Shown here piece after piece: positions 21,253-31,149 of a stretch of DNA of 64,000 nucleotides; position 1 is the first letter of the stretch; each line of letters opens with the position of its first letter. The stretch spans positions 121,098,891-121,162,890 of the forward strand of contig CM043947.1 of the NCBI GenBank assembly GCA_014529385.2, written 5' to 3'. The notes beneath the pieces are model-generated. The model saw only the letters and a list, made by a program, of their open reading frames with translations, did no database searches and was not told the DNA's origin. The position numbers and the translations under genes are program-made. Source of the DNA: Adiantum capillus-veneris (Eukaryota > Streptophyta > Polypodiopsida > Polypodiales > Pteridaceae).

Positions 21253-23243
21253 GAATGTGTATGTGTTTTTTTCTTCTTGGTGAAAGTGAGACATTGGGAG
21301 AGACCAACTGAATATTGAACAAGCATGCGTGTATGAGCTCTTATAATTGACGCATGTGAGGGGTTTTGACGCATCTTTATCATGTACTCCACAACCCTTT
21401 CCATACCCATAACCTCAATTGGAAGAGATCCCGACTCAAGAAGTAGGAGCATATATGGTGTTTGTGTCTTAACTTGGAGAAAGTTTGTAAGAAAACACTT
21501 TTGGACATTCTCAAACTCTTTCCAAGTAGACTTTGAGATGCTCCCGCCCCACACTTCAACTCCATAAAGAAGAACCGGTGTCACCAATGCATCAAAAAGA
21601 TACTTCTTGAGAACCCAACACTTGATGTTTCCCGCATTACACATGTTCTCAAATGCATAATATGCTCTCTTTCCCGCTTCCAAACGACGCATAGCACATT
21701 CATGCCATTTGTGATTGGATGGAACCTCAAGGCCAAGGTACTTAAAGCTCTCAACAACTTCAAGTGTCTCGTTGTTGTACACAATGCATGGCTTCTCCTT
21801 ATGGTTGGTTTTCACAAGCATAACCTTTGTTTTGGATTCATTTACAATCAGCCCACTATGCAAGCAAAAGTTCTCAAGCACAACCATAAGCTTTTGTGTA
21901 TCTTCTAAAGTGTGTGCTAGAAGCACTACATCATCCGCATACAACAAAAGCATGATTACCGCATTGCAAATAGTGACCTCTTCAATGCCTTCTTCTGGCA
22001 TAAAGTCAAGTACCATTTGTTCCAATTGATCGATGCATAGACCAAAGAGAGTTGGTGACAATGGACATCCTTGTTTAACCCCAATAGTGCTTACAAAAAT
22101 TTCTGAAATTTCTCTTCCCATGCGCAATTGACAAATCACCTTCTCATAGATTCGAGAAATCGCAAGCATAAACTCACTTGGCACTTGGAGTTCTTCCATC
22201 CTTCTCCACAAATTGTTACGTGGAATCATATCAAAGGCTTTCTTAAAGTCCACAAAACAACAATACAATCGCTTGCCTTTCAACCGACTTTCCTCCACGA
22301 GAACACGAAGAGTGACAAGATGATCAATGGTGCTATGGCATCGACGAAAACCCGCTTGTCCCTTTGCACGCTTGTCATTCTCTTCAGCCCAATCACTCAA
22401 TTTCATGTCCATTATGCACCCAAACAACTTTGCCATAAGAGACCCAATCATTATAGTCCGGTAGTTGCTTACATTCTTTACATCCCCTCCTTTATGCAAA
22501 GGCTTAACCCAATTAGTACTCCAATCATAAAGCATACCATGTTGAAGTGCAAGGTTGAACATATCACACATCCACTCATGGGTAAAATCTCCTGTCCATT
22601 TGATCATCTCCGGCTTGATACCTTGAAGATCTCCCGCTTTGCGAGTGGCCAACTTTTCAAGCCCACCGCATACTTCCTCAATAGTAAAAAAAGACGGCAT
22701 ACATGGGAGTGAACCATAAAATGGCATTTTTTCAGTATTTGCTTGCTCATATAATTGCCTACAATGTGTGTACATATCCACTAGACTCAAGTTACCAAAA
22801 TTCTCAACCCGCTTGTCTCTCAAGTTTCTCCAAAATCTTCCACATGCATGTGCCTTTTTTTGGACTTGAAATTCTTGTTGCTTTACTTCCCATCTTCTTC
22901 TCTTCTTTTGAATCAATGCCTTGTATGTATGCAAATGAATTTGATAGTTGTCTTTGTCCATAGTTGCATCAAGCTTTATCAAGGACTTTCGAGCATCTTG
23001 ACATTCTTTATCAAACCACCTTTTGTGTGATCTATCTTTGTTGATACCATGGAGATGTTTTATGGCAAAGCATTCTTCCGCACAAGAACAAATAGCTTTC
23101 TTGAAAGCTTTCCATTTAGTTTCTAATGGTGCATCACATTGAAGCTTTGTCATAAAGAAGAAGAAGAAGAAGAAGAAGAAGAAGAAGAGAATTTTAATGC
23201 CATAGGAAACTATCCTGAGAGACCTTAAAGATCTATCCGACAA
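21129..23243 (-). pseudogene. LINE reverse transcriptase, copy 1, 3' part deleted
   Basis: This is the same non-LTR reverse transcriptase as in copies 2 and 3, but the C-terminal third is gone. After QNPSH the frame crosses the deletion join at 21349-21354 into unrelated sequence and a (CT)n tract coding Ser-Leu repeats. LINE-derived sequence spans 21354-23155. The aligned part is identical at protein level to copy 2, as expected if they share a recent ancestor. Confidence 0.9.
21175..21250. repeat. (AG)n microsatellite, copy 1, 76 bp
   Basis: The orthologous tracts are 52 bp in copy 2 and 98 bp in copy 3. Confidence 0.97.
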
Positions 23244-23262
23244 GGAGAGTTGAACTCAAGAC
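23156..23262 (-). repeat. SINE-like repeat, copy 1
   Basis: On the minus strand GTTCAACTC (23247-23255) fits the RNA polymerase III B-box consensus GWTCRANNC. It is followed by about 55 bp containing GATCTTTAAGG and AGTTTCCTATGG, then AAAATTC and a (TTC)n tail (23156-23188). The same 3' end recurs at an unrelated place in the unit (29108-29166). No convincing A box was found. The tail abuts the 5' break of the LINE. Confidence 0.45.
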
Positions 23263-23626
23263 TTGTTACGAGAGAGAGAGACTGACAATGGATGCCCGTA
23301 GTGCATAGAAGACAATGAGAGGGAGAGAGAGAGAGATCTATAAGGAGTCTGTGCTTGGAAAAAAAATTCTCCAACAACTTGAAAGCTACAAATAAGAAAT
23401 TTATAGGTAAATTGACTATTTTGAAAGGTTTTTACACTAATTTTTTGGAAAATTTTGTAGTTTTTTCACCCTTAAATATAAAATTTAGCACTAAATCTCA
23501 AAATCTGTATGTGGGAGCCTATGCATTTTTTGGGAGTATGAGAGAAGGAGAGAGAGAGAGAAGGCAAGAGCAATTATGTTGCCAGAGAGGGAGAGAGGCA
23601 AAGAGAACCTGAGCAGTAGTGCTCTC

Positions 23627-23630
<4 letters not shown>

Positions 23631-23696
<66 letters not shown>
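23631..23696. repeat. (GA)n microsatellite, copy 1, 66 bp
   Basis: The orthologous tracts are about 13 bp at 38815 and about 21 bp at 53982. Confidence 0.97.
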
Positions 23697-23698
<2 letters not shown>

Positions 23699-24160
23699 CA
23701 AAAATCTCCCGCCAAGATCATGCTCCCATAGGCAGTAGAGAGAAAGGTTCAAAGTTGCATTCAACAACAAGGTGGCGTCCGACCATAGCAGTGAGGGGAC
23801 AGGTGATTCACACAAGCATCAAGGGAGGCAAAAATTTCCCACCAAGATCATGCTTCCATAGGCAATACAAAAAAAAAGGTTCAACGTTGCGTTCAACAAC
23901 AAGCGATGGCTCGCTGAGGCCGACCATAGCGGTGAAAGGACGCTTTGCAGTCGGACATCGAGGTGATTCACATAAGCGTGGAGGGAGGCAAAAATCTCCT
24001 GTGAAGACCATGCTCCCATAGGCAGTAGAGAGAAAGGTTCAAAGTTGCATTCAACGACAAGCGATGGTTCGTTGCGACCATAGCAGTGATGGGACGACTT
24101 GGTTTTAAATTTGGACATCAGGGCAATTTGCACAAGTTTTCACGTCGCAAGGTGAGCAAC
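23697..24160. repeat. Three diverged ~130-160-bp tandem units, copy 1
   Basis: Units start at about 23697, 23824 and 23983. Each contains GGCAAAAATCTCC-type openings, CATGCTCCCATAGGC, AAAGGTTCAAAGTTGC, CGACCATAGC and a GATTCACA/CAAG end. A fourth, weaker unit lies at 24556-24690. Equivalent arrays are at 38828-39290 and 54003-54470. No coding role was found. Confidence 0.8.
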
Positions 24161-24179
24161 TGTTTGTTGTGGGGAGAAA

Positions 24180-24464
24180 ACCTTTTTTTTCAAAAACTTG
24201 AAAAACCTGCAAATAAGAATTTTTAGAGGTGACCTGACTATATTAAAAGGTCTTTATACTAAATTTCTCTAGATGTTGTAGGTTTTCTCACCTTCAAATA
24301 TAAATTTGACAGTAAATCTCAAAATTTGTAGGTGGGATTACACCAAACCTATGTTTTTTTGAGCACTACTAGGAATACTCAAGAGAGAAAAAGAGGGCAA
24401 GAGCACTTGTGTTGCCAGTGCACGTACGCATGCACGCGTGTGTGCGCACACACACACACACACA

Positions 24465-24558
<94 letters not shown>

Positions 24559-25590
24559 CCTGCTAAGATCTTGCTCCCATATGTAGTAGAGAGAAACGAC
24601 AATAGATGGTTCGTGGAAGTTGACCATAGCTGGGAAGGGATGACTTGCATTGGGGCCTCACGACGATTTGCACAAGCATCTGCCTCCTCAGTGAGCACCT
24701 TCATTGTAAACCACGTCCTCACATTAATCAGGTTGAAGGTTTTTACACTAAATTTCTCTAGCCTTTGCATAGGTTTACTAGACTTAAATTTTAGAATCTA
24801 GAGGTGAGCCTAAAATTTTTTAGCTGGGATTACACTAAATCGCTTTCTTTGTTAACCATGCTCCTAAATATGAGAAGACTTGGAGGTAATTTGAAGGTTT
24901 TACACCAAATTCCTCTAGGCTTTGTTGATTTTCTCGCCTTCAAATTTAGAATTTAGAGGTAAACCTAAAAAATTGTAGTTGGGATTACACTAAACTTGGG
25001 TTTTTTTAAGGATACACAATCCTCTTGACTGCAAAGTTGGAAACCCCACATATGCGATCACACTAATCGATTACTTTGTCAACCATGCTTCTAGATATGA
25101 AAAATTTAGAGCAATTTTACCGATTTTATGCTAAATTTATTTTTCCTTTGTAGGTTTTCTCGCCTTTGCATTTAGAATTTAGAGGTATAGAAAATTGTAG
25201 TTTGGGAGCATTGCCTGATACACAATCTTGATTCCTCTATACCGCTAACTTTGAAATATTACAAATGAGAAGTTTTAGAGGTGAATTGCCTAGATTTGAA
25301 GGTATTTACACTAAATTTCTCTAGGCATTGTAGGTTTTTGTGCCTTCAATTTAGAATCTAGAGATAGGTGGGGCTAGACTAAAGTTGGGTTGGGTTTTTT
25401 TTAGCACTCACCAATACATGATCCTTCGCCTTCAAATGTAGAATTTAGAGATAGATGGGCTATATTAAACTTGGGTTTTCTCAAGTACTCACTAGTACAT
25501 GATACTTCGCCTTCAAATTTAGGTTTTATAGGTGAATCTCAAAATTTGTACACGGGATTACAATAAGCCTAGGTTTTTTTCTAACACTAG
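24180..25590. repeat. AT-rich family of diverged ~80-220-bp repeats, copy 1
   Basis: The motif set CACTAAATTTCTCTAG, GTAGGTTTTCTCGCC, TTCAAATTTAGAATTTAG, AATTTGTAG and GGGATTACACTAAAC recurs. Anchors lie at about 24291, 24782, 24939, 25162, 25342, 25430 and 25511, with an earlier one at 23471. Relatives outside the duplication lie at about 56270 and 57563. No gene is seen. Equivalent blocks are at about 39310-40715 and 54490-55875. Confidence 0.75.
24447..24555. repeat. (CA)n(GA)n microsatellite, copy 1
   Basis: A compound tract. The GA part is 88 bp here, against 83 bp at 39597 and 58 bp at 54770. Confidence 0.97.
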
Positions 25591-25801
25591 GATACACAAA
25601 TAAAACATTGCTACTTGAAGGAAAAATTCCTTAAGAAAGGAAGATGCATGTCAAATCATATCAGTAGTCCGTTAAACCCCTTTCGAAGGCATCCTTTTAA
25701 CTTTAGGGTTGGATATTTCTATATATAAAAATTGGATAGATCAATCCTTAATCAAATATTTATCTTGTGAAGTTTGTAGGTCCGACCCTTTGCTTTAGCT
25801 T

Positions 25802-26108
25802 TCATTGCATCCTTCTTCTTTTCTTTAGAGGCTTCTTGCATAGGCACTTTGGGGATAGGCATCTGTTGCGGGGAAGGTGATCTAGAAGGCACTGTTTCAT
25901 TTTTGCCCCCACTCCTCGTCGCTCATTTTGAAGGCCCTTCATCCCCATTCTCACGCCTACGTTTCTCTTCGACAACGGCCTCGTTAGCTTGACATTTGGC
26001 AATGTATGCATGCACTGACAAAGAGTCCACAGGGTCATTCCAACCTCTTTCTAGCCGAATACAATCTCCAGCTTCATACAAAACCTCTTTAGTCATTTTA
26101 CCCTTCAT
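25802..26108 (-). pseudogene. Gag-like remnant, copy 2
   Basis: Same peptide pieces as the remnant upstream of 20398, but with one extra C (GGCCC for GGCC) that shifts the frame. It begins only 33 bp after the duplication join, so it is a severed fragment without its protease and reverse transcriptase. Confidence 0.5.
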
Positions 26109-26881
26109 AGAAGATTCTATTGCACATGGCCATAGTGCTCCAATCCCTTAAGATTCCTCTTCTCCAGCCTTTAATGATCCCTTTTGGTTAATAGGCTCCA
26201 CCTTTAGCCCATAGGCGACAGCCTCAACCATTGAAATGGCATGGCTAGTAGCCATGTCCTCAACGAGGGTTCCCAATCAACGAGCAAAGAAAACCGAGCG
26301 AAGCCAATTTTTGAGCAAATATGAGTAACACCCTTGACAAATTGCTGCACGTGGAAGCTATATTGAAGAAAATAATTATGTCATGATGGATTCGACCTCC
26401 CAACATTTGAACACAAAATGGTCGTACATCTAAAATTACCACAAAGTAGCTAAGGCTTCAAAATCTTAAATCTCCTTACATGTTGAGGCCCTAACAAAAT
26501 CCCAAGTCACAAGAGATCTAAAAAGTGGTTAATTACAGATGTGTCATCATAGATAACTAAGGTTTTCCACCCTCTCATCTAAAATCCCTTTCCTCATCAA
26601 CCGAAGCTTGGTTGCTCTTGAAATTCTTTCCTTGCATTAAATGGGCAACAAAAGCATTGCATGTTAGGACCTTACAGATGTCAAAAGTGCAACGGCTTTA
26701 GGGGTTGACATGATGGACCTTCTTTTAAAGCAGATTGGCAGGTTCTTTTTTGCTACAACATGTAGGCCAAGTGCATTTTCTTGCGGGTTGGGGACAACAT
26801 TCCATGTAAAGGGAGCCTTGCTGAGGACAGAATATCCTTTAACTCTTTTGGCTTGCAAATTGCAATAGTAAAGTACCTTTG

Positions 26882-26884
<3 letters not shown>

Positions 26885-26936
<52 letters not shown>
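26885..26936. repeat. (AG)n microsatellite, copy 2, 52 bp
   Basis: Orthologous to 21175-21250 and 42009-42106. Confidence 0.97.
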
Positions 26937-26938
<2 letters not shown>

Positions 26939-27529
26939 GAATGTGTATGTGTTTTTTTCTTCTTTGTGAAAGTGAGACATTGGGAGAGACCAACTGAATA
27001 TTGAACAAGCATGCGTGTATGAGCTCTTATAATTTCTTGCTGGATTTTTCTATGGATCGCATAGATAAGCCATCCCAAGAGTATTGTTTCCTTTCTACTT
27101 ATAAGGTAACTCCAAGGTAACAAAGAAAGGAGACTATGAAGCTGTATGGTTTACTCTAGTATCGAGTCTTCCATCCTTTTCAATATTCTGATATTCTGAC
27201 TAGCATGAACCAATTGCTCTCTCTATGTCAAAATTCTCAGCATGAACCGGTGCACCACTGAAGGGATTGTCGAGGCCTTGAGGAAGGCTGGTATTTCTCA
27301 CTTTATCTACATTGATCTCCTTGGACACAATGGGATCATGACAAATGGGATTTTCTCTAATTTCCTAGGTATGCTTCTCGAGATGAGCCCTATTGACAAA
27401 AAGAAAAGGATGAGCAATGGATAGCTGTGTGTCTAGTAGGCAATACTGTTCGGGAAAAATAATTTTTCCAAACATACAAAGATCCTTGAATTTTCAAAGA
27501 GGAAATTTTAGAAAATTATATCATTTGGA

Positions 27530-27551
27530 CCCCCCCCCCCCCCCCCCCCCC
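27530..27551. repeat. Poly-C tract, copy 2, 22 nt
   Basis: 50 nt in copy 3 (42700-42749), where about 40 bp of flank including one palindrome arm are also lost. Confidence 0.95.
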
Positions 27552-27595
27552 TTCCCCTTCCCCTTTTCTATCTCTACCCTTGTGAAACATGTCGA

Positions 27596-27623
27596 AACCA
27601 TTCCGCGCCGGCGCGGACTGGTT
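27596..27623. repeat. 28-bp GC-rich palindrome, first instance
   Basis: AACCATTCCGCGCC faces GGCGCGGACTGGTT with one mismatch. It is preceded by CTCTACCCTTGTGAAACATG, which also precedes the second instance at 28679. Confidence 0.85.
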
Positions 27624-28670
27624 GCAACATGCATAGAGCATGGAACAACTTTGCATACGGTGAATCGAGAGCGGAGAGAGCTCACAAACATGGCACGTCG
27701 GGAGGAGGGCGAGCTGACGGAAGAGGGCATGAAGTACTACATGCTCGCAAGGCAATCATGCAAGTCGGTTTGTGCTCGAAGGGGATGTTGCTCAGGGTAG
27801 TCAAGCACGTGCTATTCACAAGCCGTCCACTTAGCGTGGTAGCAGCCGGTTTCGAGCATAGAAGGATGCGTCTCCTTGTTTCCAGCACTAGATGATGCGT
27901 GAAGGGAAAGTAAAAAAGCAATTGCAGGTAGCAAAGAGAATTGATACTGCATGCACATCGTCATATTCAACCATAGTGGTTGTTGTGCCAACCATAGACT
28001 CGTCACCTCCTTCCTCATAACATCGAACTGGTTCCCCTTCAGCTGATTGTAAAGCACTGTTGACCCCATCATCCATTCATTTGGTAGCCTGCGTTCTCCA
28101 GTAACTCCTGAGACTTCAGATTTATCAGCGATTTATCCTTCTTGCTCAATACGATACAGAGCAAGTAGTAAGATTTCTACAATATTGGTATTTATGGGAA
28201 ACAAAGAGTTCTAATTCGGTTGAGCAACATTTACATGAAGTATTAGGACTGAACCTTAGAAGACAATTGACTGTGCAGGGGCTAAGTGTACAACAGTTGT
28301 ATCGTATCACTACAATGTACTGAGATGACAAATATGGGACGTAGAGTGTATCTTTGGAGGTAGTGCATAGCCTCCGTGCCTTGGATTGTGTCTTCGCAGA
28401 TTGCTATCTTTCATCGCCAACCTCTCTGGAAAAAAAGCTGCACCTTTTCCCTTTCTCTTGCAAGCGAGTCTTCTATCCGCCACTTGTCACAAGGAGCACG
28501 TCTAGCTGTACAGTCTACATGGATATGGAGGCATTTGCAGACCAATCTTTGCAATTGATGAGCCATGAAAGTAGCCACCTGGCCTCCTTCTATGTCGATG
28601 TATAACTGCTGGGCATCGCTTATATCCAGCTGCACGTCCCCCCTTCCTTTTTGTCTCTACCCTTGTGAAA

Positions 28671-28714
28671 CATGTTGAAACCAGTCCGCGCCGGCACGGA
28701 CTGGTTCCAACATG
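28671..28714. repeat. 44-bp palindrome, second instance
   Basis: The core arms AACCAGTCCG and CGGACTGGTT (28679-28706) are perfect. The palindrome extends outward to CATGTTG and CAACATG with two mismatched pairs overall. Confidence 0.88.
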
Positions 28715-28904
28715 CATCCAGCCAGGTAAAACTCTTGGGCACGTGTGTAGGCTCAACAGTTCTGGGTCTCTTGAAAGCCATTTATAGAGTGAAGCGGTTG
28801 GAGTGCAGGATCGGAATGGTTTTGACTTGCCTCCCCTACTCCTCATGGGCTGCACCAGCCAGATAAATCTCTCGCACAACAGCAAACGACTGTCGGCTAC
28901 AAGG

Positions 28905-28906
<2 letters not shown>

Positions 28907-28956
<50 letters not shown>

Positions 28957-28970
28957 TCTCTCTCTCTCTC
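28907..28970. repeat. (TC)n microsatellite, copy 2
   Basis: 64 bp with one interruption. The copy 3 tract at 44061-44134 is 74 bp and uninterrupted. Confidence 0.97.
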
Positions 28971-29107
28971 ACGCACAGGCATGTGCATGCTTAGACATAG
29001 TTCTGGGGTTCTTAGAAGAGTGAAGCGCATCTAGGTGTGGTTTACCTGCAGGGCAATTGCAACACTAGCCACAAAATAGGGTATGAGAGAAGGAAAGAGA
29101 GAAGAAG

Positions 29108-29166
29108 AAGAAGGGAATTTTAACGTTGTAGGAAACTATACCAAGGTCAAACCTTAAAAGATCTAT
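29108..29166 (-). repeat. Second occurrence of the SINE-like 3' end, copy 2
   Basis: On the minus strand TAGATAGATCTTTTAAGG, AGTTTCCTAC and AAAATTCCCTTC(TTC)n parallel the 3' part of 23156-23262. The B-box half is absent, so it is 5'-truncated. The equivalent in copy 3 is 44273-44331. Confidence 0.45.
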
Positions 29167-29178
29167 CTAACAGGGTCA

Positions 29179-29200
29179 TGTGTGTGTGTGTGTGTGCGTA

Positions 29201-29239
<39 letters not shown>
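29179..29239. repeat. (TG)n(GA)n microsatellite, copy 2
   Basis: Compound tract. The copy 3 equivalent is 44343-44405. Confidence 0.97.
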
Positions 29240-29242
<3 letters not shown>

Positions 29243-29319
29243 GTTGGCTAGTTTGTGCATGCATTGACTCCACAGAGATCACCAATGAGCAAGCGCTCTC
29301 AGTCTGTTTGTGTGTGTGT

Positions 29320-31140
29320 GATGCATGTGTGCAAGTGCAATGATTCCAAAAGTGGCCTAACATGGAGGTGGAGTAATTTGATGTGGGGCATTTATTTGCT
29401 ACATGGGGCAAGCTTGGAATATACACACATGCTTGTAGTTGAGGCATTTATTTGGGACAATCCTAATGTTTTCTGAACCCTCCTTCCCTAATCACTTATG
29501 GGAGATATTTTATCAAATTTTGTCGGAGGACTATTGGCACAAATTGGAGATGAGACATAAGTCCTTGAATGAATGTGTATAGGTTGCTGAAGGATACACA
29601 TTAAGAGATTTGCATAATATTCTAAGTACGTTCGGGTGAAGTTTATCCAAATATCTTGGAATTGTAATGCCTAATGATCTCTTTATGTCACCTCATGAAA
29701 ACAATTTTCTTTTTCACGAGCAATGCATTGATTGCATGACAGAGCTATCCACATCATGTGCAATAGAAAAGAGCTTGAATGAAGAACAAAGGATTACTTT
29801 TGAGAGAGTCCTACATGCATTGATTGTTGATGGTGGGGCCATCTTTTCCTAGATGGGCCTGCAAGGACTGGGAAAATATATTTATATAACTGCTTGTTGT
29901 CATGATTGTGTGGCCAAGGAGATATTGCATTGGCCATGGTATCTTCTCGTATTGCATCATTGCTATTGCGAAATGGATGAACACCACATTCTAGATTCAA
30001 GATAATTCTGGAGTTAAATAATTATAGTACATGCAATATCCCTACTCAAGCTCAACTTACTGAATTTCTTAGACTATGTAAGCTCATTGTGTGGGATGAG
30101 GCTCCCATGATGGATCGATATGCCTTTGAGGCTTTGGACAGGTCTTTGTAAGACATTATGTGCTCAAAAAATCCATTTTGTAGCAAGGTGATAGTTCTTG
30201 GGGGAGATTTTAGACAAATCTTACTAATGCTGTTCAAGGAAATGCGTGCTAACATTGTTGATACTATCCTCTGTCAATTTCACTTATGGCCATACGTGAA
30301 GATTCTCAGATTTATGTCTAACATGCATGGGGGAGATAGTGATGTTGCAAATGCTGCTTATAGACAATGGATTATAGATATAGGAAATGGGACTTTGAAA
30401 TGCAACGATGAAGATAGAATAGTGGTCCCCCATCACATGGTGCTTCCTTTATCTTCATTAGATGGATTGATAGATTGCATCTATTGAAAAATGGATAGAG
30501 ACGTGGATCACATTGAATACTTCAAAGAGCGTGCCATCCTTCCTCCCAAAAACTCCGAGGTTGGTATTCTCAATGCTAAGGACCTATATGCAATGGAAGT
30601 TGATGTTGTGACATACTTTAGCATTCACACTGTGATGGGAAACTCCACACAAGATGCATCCTTATACTTTGAGGTGTTTTTAAATGGTCTCGGCTTAGGT
30701 GGTGGATTCCTAGCACATTGCTTGGAATTGAAGATTAATGTGCCTATAGTTCTACTATGAAACCTTGATCCAAGTCGAGTTCTATGCAATGTAACATACT
30801 TGGTGTGCAAGGGTTGTGGAGGCATAATTTATTATAGGTATGCATGTTGGGACTAGAGTTTACATCCCTCAAATATATTTTATGCACTTTGGTATAGATT
30901 TGCCATTTTTTCTTAGACGTAGATAATTTCCAGTCAGATTGGCTTTTTGTATGATAACAAATACGTCACAAGGCCAAAGCATTAGGTTGGTGGGTCTTTA
31001 CTTGATGATCCGGTCTTAGTACATGGACAACTGTACGTTGCGCTTTCATGTGCACATTCAGCTACTATTGAAGATTCTCTTGGGGAACATTGATGTAAAT
31101 GAAAGAAATGGATCAACAAAAAACATTATATACAAAGAGA
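29320..31140 (+). pseudogene. Helitron helicase, decayed, copy 2
   Basis: This is the Pif1-like helicase end of a Helitron Rep/Helicase protein. In order, across shifting frames: LRDLHNILSTFG (pre-helicase region, about 29610), SLNEEQRITFERVL (about 29780), Walker A reading DGPARTGK (about 29855), LIVWDEAPMMDRYAFEALDR (Walker B, about 30090), VIVLGGDFRQIL (about 30190), WPYVKILRF (about 30290), YFKERAILPPKN (about 30520), LKINVPIVLL then NLDPSR (about 30730-30780) and LVHGQLYVALSCA (about 31020). At least six stops or frameshifts kill it. The N-terminal Rep nuclease motifs are not present. It would unwind DNA during rolling-circle transposition. Confidence 0.88.
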
Positions 31141-31149
31141 TATTGAACA

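Larger units (their letters stand above)
20060..25769. repeat. Segmental duplication, copy 1 (internally deleted)
   Basis: Its left part (20060-21348) matches 25769-27034 and 40893-42200. Its right part (21354-25769) matches 36527-40893 and 51711-56942. About 9.49 kb, equivalent to 27035-36526, is missing, and the join carries five extra bases (GACGC, 21349-21353). Only the left edge of this copy continues into the gypsy pol sequence, so it marks the original left boundary. Confidence 0.95.
27035..29170. other. Unassigned part of the unit, with reading fragments
   Basis: This contains a poly-C tract, two related palindromes and short frames that I cannot assign. One coherent minus-strand peptide (28411-28635) reads QLYIDIEGGQVATFMAHQLQ and CDKWRIEDSLARERE and could be a captured host fragment. 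A plus-strand frame at 27242-27424 is unrecognised. This segment is absent from copy 1 and repeated at 42201-44336. Confidence 0.4.

Noticed and set aside
20954-21322. Long frames made of Ser-Leu or Arg-Glu runs across (GA)n tracts, here and at every similar tract
   Set aside because: They are translations of dinucleotide repeats, which lack stops in several frames. Length and frame change with repeat number between copies.
22128-22712. 194-codon plus-strand frame, repeated at 37301 and 52485
   Set aside because: It lies antisense to the LINE reverse transcriptase. It is conserved between copies only because the whole segment was duplicated.
23697-24160. Regularly repeated units considered as a CRISPR-like array
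   Set aside because: Units are long, diverged and contiguous without unique spacers, in a plant genome full of satellites.
27629-27895. 88-codon plus-strand frame with Arg/His-rich sequence
   Set aside because: Overlaps other frames of equal length, has no recognised motif, and is kept identical only by the recent duplication.
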